Source of the DNA: Adiantum capillus-veneris
Lineage: Eukaryota; Streptophyta; Polypodiopsida; Polypodiales; Pteridaceae
DNA: 64,000 nt
NCBI GenBank assembly: GCA_014529385.2
Contig: CM043942.1
Location: 8,434,001-8,498,000 of the forward strand
Direction: 5' to 3'
The position numbers and the translations under genes were made by a program. Positions 61,550-64,000 of this stretch are shown here, in pieces. Below the pieces are notes generated by a model. It searched no databases, was not told where the DNA came from, and saw nothing but the letters and a program-made list of their open reading frames with translations. Within the stretch, counting starts at the first letter, position 1, and each line of letters begins with the position of its first letter.

Positions 61550-62621
61550 AGCTATGCTTCACAGTAGTTTACTTTCCTGGGAAAAATTCGGCAGAGTTTC
61601 CCTTGTAAACTGACCTCTGAACCAATATCAACCTGTCAAATGAACCAAGAAAGCTTCAGATTCTGCAGAAATTTTGGCAGAGTCTCCTTTGTAAAATGTC
61701 TCTGATGTACTAAAAACAGACCAAAAACAGCTCAAAAAACACTGTCTCTCTGACACTGTAAGCTGCGGGTAAACCTGTCCTGCACCTGTACTGTCTCTGA
61801 CTGTCCTGTCACTGTCTTGTAAGCATAGACTGCAACAATGCCTCAACGGCAGTAAAGCAAAGATGCAATCCCAACTGTCTAACTCACAGTCAATACATCC
61901 TAGCTGCCTATCTAAGGGTGCTCGAGGGATCGCTCCAAGACCTGTAAGGATCTCAACATTCGAGAATCCCCCAGCTCAATAAAACCTCACTCTACCCTCA
62001 AAAAAGGCTGCAGTAAATTTGACAGTACATAGACTTCCCACAAAGTCACACATCCACAAATTTCCCATTGTATGCTGTAACCGCTGCGGCGGTTGTTTGC
62101 TGCGTGACTCACAGCCAACAAACCCTCAACAGACATACATCATCTCTGACAATACATCCCATGTGGAAGTACCTGCAATGTCAAGATGAAATCTGGAATA
62201 TCAAGTAGCAAACACAAGCTACCTGATGAACTAGTGGATATCGCCTACAGTCTGTGTGTAGATGCGCCCGTGTCGTATGTGACATGCCTCCAAGAACTGT
62301 GAGCCGTCCTTCGATGTGTAGATAGCCACAAATCAACACTCTGGGAGTGTTGATATCCTCAACACCTGCAGTCGTAGGCCGAAAACCCCAAATTTGCAGA
62401 GTCGGATCTGCACCCGTTGAGACCACGTAGTCGAAAATGGCCTGCGCAGAACTTTGTCGAATCTGAACGGTGACCGAGATGACCTCAGAATAAAATTCTG
62501 AGCACACCCAGCCCTACGGGCTTGCCCACAAGATTTGGGGCCGTGTCTTTGCCTGTCAAATTTCACTCCAGTCTGAGCTGGTGACTCTAGCCTCCTGCAG
62601 TGCTACCCCGAGCCTCGATCT
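61550..62621 (-). other. Element G 5' leader
   Basis: About 1 kb without a supported gene; ORFs here are chance. AGAATTTTGGCAGAG-like text near 61,590 and 61,668 is repeated loosely. Confidence 0.6.
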
Positions 62622-62635
62622 GAGCTCTGATACCA
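62622..62635 (-). promoter_or_regulatory. Primer binding site of element G
   Basis: TGGTATCAGAGCTC on the minus strand, two bases from the LTR end; initiator tRNA-Met type. Confidence 0.9.
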
Positions 62636-62637
62636 GT

Positions 62638-62829
62638 TGAAGGAGTACGAGCGGAAGTGCGACGCGAGAGAGTGTGCGAGAAGAAGAGCACGACGATATA
62701 GTGAACTCGCTCTACTGTAATGTGTAGAGCATAGTGAGTTCTTATTAGGTTTTTACAAAAGAATATGTGTACATACCTGGCGGCCCGCCCACTTACCTGG
62801 GCGACCACATTGGGCTTTATACCCCAACA
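62638..62829 (-). mobile_element. 5' LTR of element G
   Basis: 192 bp, two or three differences from the other copies. Confidence 0.93.
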
Positions 62830-64000
62830 ATGCAATCAGCTCCCTCTTTGTCCCTTTACTGTCACAAGAGTCACGGAAAGACTTTGACAAATACTCACCC
62901 CCATTGTCAGAGTGCAGACACTTTACCTTACTACTGACCTGATTTTAGCAAGTGCCACAAATTGTTTGGACTTATTTAAGGTCTCATCCTTATGCTAGAT
63001 CGAATATACCCACACCTTGCCGGTAGCATCATCCACAAAGGTAACAAAATATTGCTTTTCCCTTAGAGATAGCTCTGGCATCTGACATACATCGGAATGT
63101 ACCAATTCCAAAGGAGAAGATTTCAATGAAAGAGATTGCTTATGAGGAGTTTGAGCATGCTTGCCATAGATACAGTGATCAGAACGGTCAAAATCAACAT
63201 ACCTCAAACACGATAAATACCCCAAATGAGAAATCACCTCATTCCAGTTTGACTCATGTGTCCCAACCTACCATGCCACAAGGAAACACCTGGCCGCTTG
63301 GTTATGGCGACTACACGGTCGTGCACACTAGATACATGAATTAGATACAGAGTGCAACTTTTAGGACCTCTAGCAATGATCCTAGATCCCTTGCCGATTT
63401 TCCATGTGTTATCCCCAAAGGTAGTTTGATAGCCATCAACATTTAGCTATCCTATGCTTATCAGGCTCTTGTTGATCATGGGAACATGCCTCACATGATG
63501 CAATGTAAAGTCTGATCCATTCTAAAATTTCAGTTGCACATTGTCCATTCCCTCAATATCACATGCATGGTTGTCCCTTAAATGGACAACACCCCATCTA
63601 CCAGCATTGTAGCTAGAGAACCATTCTCGATGTGGTGTCACATGGAATGAAGCACCTGAATCCAAAATCTAGGTGTGCATGCCATCATCACAATCAGCAA
63701 CCAAAGATTGTGCACTAAAAAAAGAAGCAGAGAGAATATCATTGCCACTGTCCACATGATTGACTACATTGATTTCCTCTATCTTACTTGTGCTCTTCTT
63801 TTCAAGTTGACCACCTTTTTTTCATCCATGTTTGCTATCATCAAACTTTTTGCCCTGGACTTTCTCTTTCTTCCACTTAAAGCAATCATGCATAAAATGT
63901 CCTTTCTTGATTGCCACTGTCCACATGATTGACTACATTGATTTCCTCTATCTTACTTGTGCTCTTCTTTTCAAGTTGACCACCTTTTTTTCATCCATGT
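62830..64000 (-). pseudogene. pol: Element F (copia): integrase N-terminal half, protease and gag end
   Basis: From the edge inward on the minus strand: GHFMHDCFKWKKEK (knuckle end), ILDSGASFHVTPHREWF (protease), HVRHVPMINKSLISI, WHGRLGHMSQTG and HCIYGKHAQ (integrase zinc), LVHSDVCQMPELSLREKQYF, then LHSDNGGEYLSKSFRDSC and KGTKRELIA, which joins the part at 57,021. Several stops. The element runs past the window end. Confidence 0.88.
63741..64000. repeat. 169-bp tandem duplication at the window edge
   Basis: 63,741-63,831 and 63,910-64,000 are identical over the visible 91 bp; the second copy runs off the window. It lies in F's gag/protease spacer. Confidence 0.9.

Larger units (their letters stand above)
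57022..62829 (-). mobile_element. Element G: young copia element with a duplicated 3' LTR
   Basis: Three copies of a 192-bp LTR (57,022, 57,301, 62,638), TGAAGG...CCCAACA, differing at one to three bases. An initiator-Met primer site and polypurine tract are present. It lies inside F's integrase; flanks are GTGCA and ATGCA (four of five match). The coding region has several stops and shifts although the LTRs are nearly identical. Confidence 0.93.

Noticed and set aside
1-64000. tRNA, rRNA or other RNA genes
   Set aside because: No cloverleaf or rRNA-like sequence was recognised; tRNA-like matches are only primer binding sites.

Overview
The window looks like repeat-rich land-plant nuclear DNA. 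It is built almost entirely from LTR retrotransposons: Ty3/gypsy elements without a chromodomain and of very large size (Tat/Ogre-like by architecture), and Ty1/copia elements whose primer binding sites match plant initiator tRNA-Met. I see no convincing host protein gene, tRNA, rRNA, bacterial operon or CRISPR array. The species cannot be named from this sequence; a large-genome plant is likely.

Layout. Element A (gypsy, + strand) fills 1 to about 16,600: leader, ORF1, gag, protease, RT/RNase H, integrase, a second protease-like domain, an internal polypurine tract, a second leader and an extra ORF2. Its 5' LTR lies outside the window. At about 16,601 it meets the 3' LTR of element C (gypsy, - strand). 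C is split: its integrase fragment at 18,030-18,264 continues, in the same protein, at 42,561, because element B (gypsy, - strand, 18,265-42,560) inserted there. B is a sister family of A with the same parts. Copia element E (36,201-41,798, - strand) sits inside B's 5' LTR with a perfect CTACC target duplication. C continues to its 5' LTR at 48,895-50,251. Next come a fragment of a third A/B-like family (D, + strand, about 50,560-52,200), a decayed gypsy gag/protease relic (H, + strand, about 52,250-55,030), and copia element F (- strand, 55,030 to the window end). F is interrupted inside its integrase by copia element G (57,022-62,829, - strand), whose LTRs are nearly identical.

Most notable. 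A and B each carry two modules: leader + ORF1/gag/pol, and a second leader + ORF2. Both leaders of an element carry the same perfect palindrome, repeated at about 285-298 bp. The arms are family-specific (A, B and D differ) but the centre appears to be CGCG in all three, with CpG-type decay. A and B also share an aspartic-protease-like domain after integrase, a tandemly duplicated pre-integrase zinc module, an internal polypurine tract after pol followed by a conserved TATA-like box, and a coiled-coil ORF2 protein with conserved end domains. Together these suggest a two-unit giant retrotransposon design that I do not recognise as described.

All elements carry stops or frameshifts. The youngest insertions appear to be E and G.
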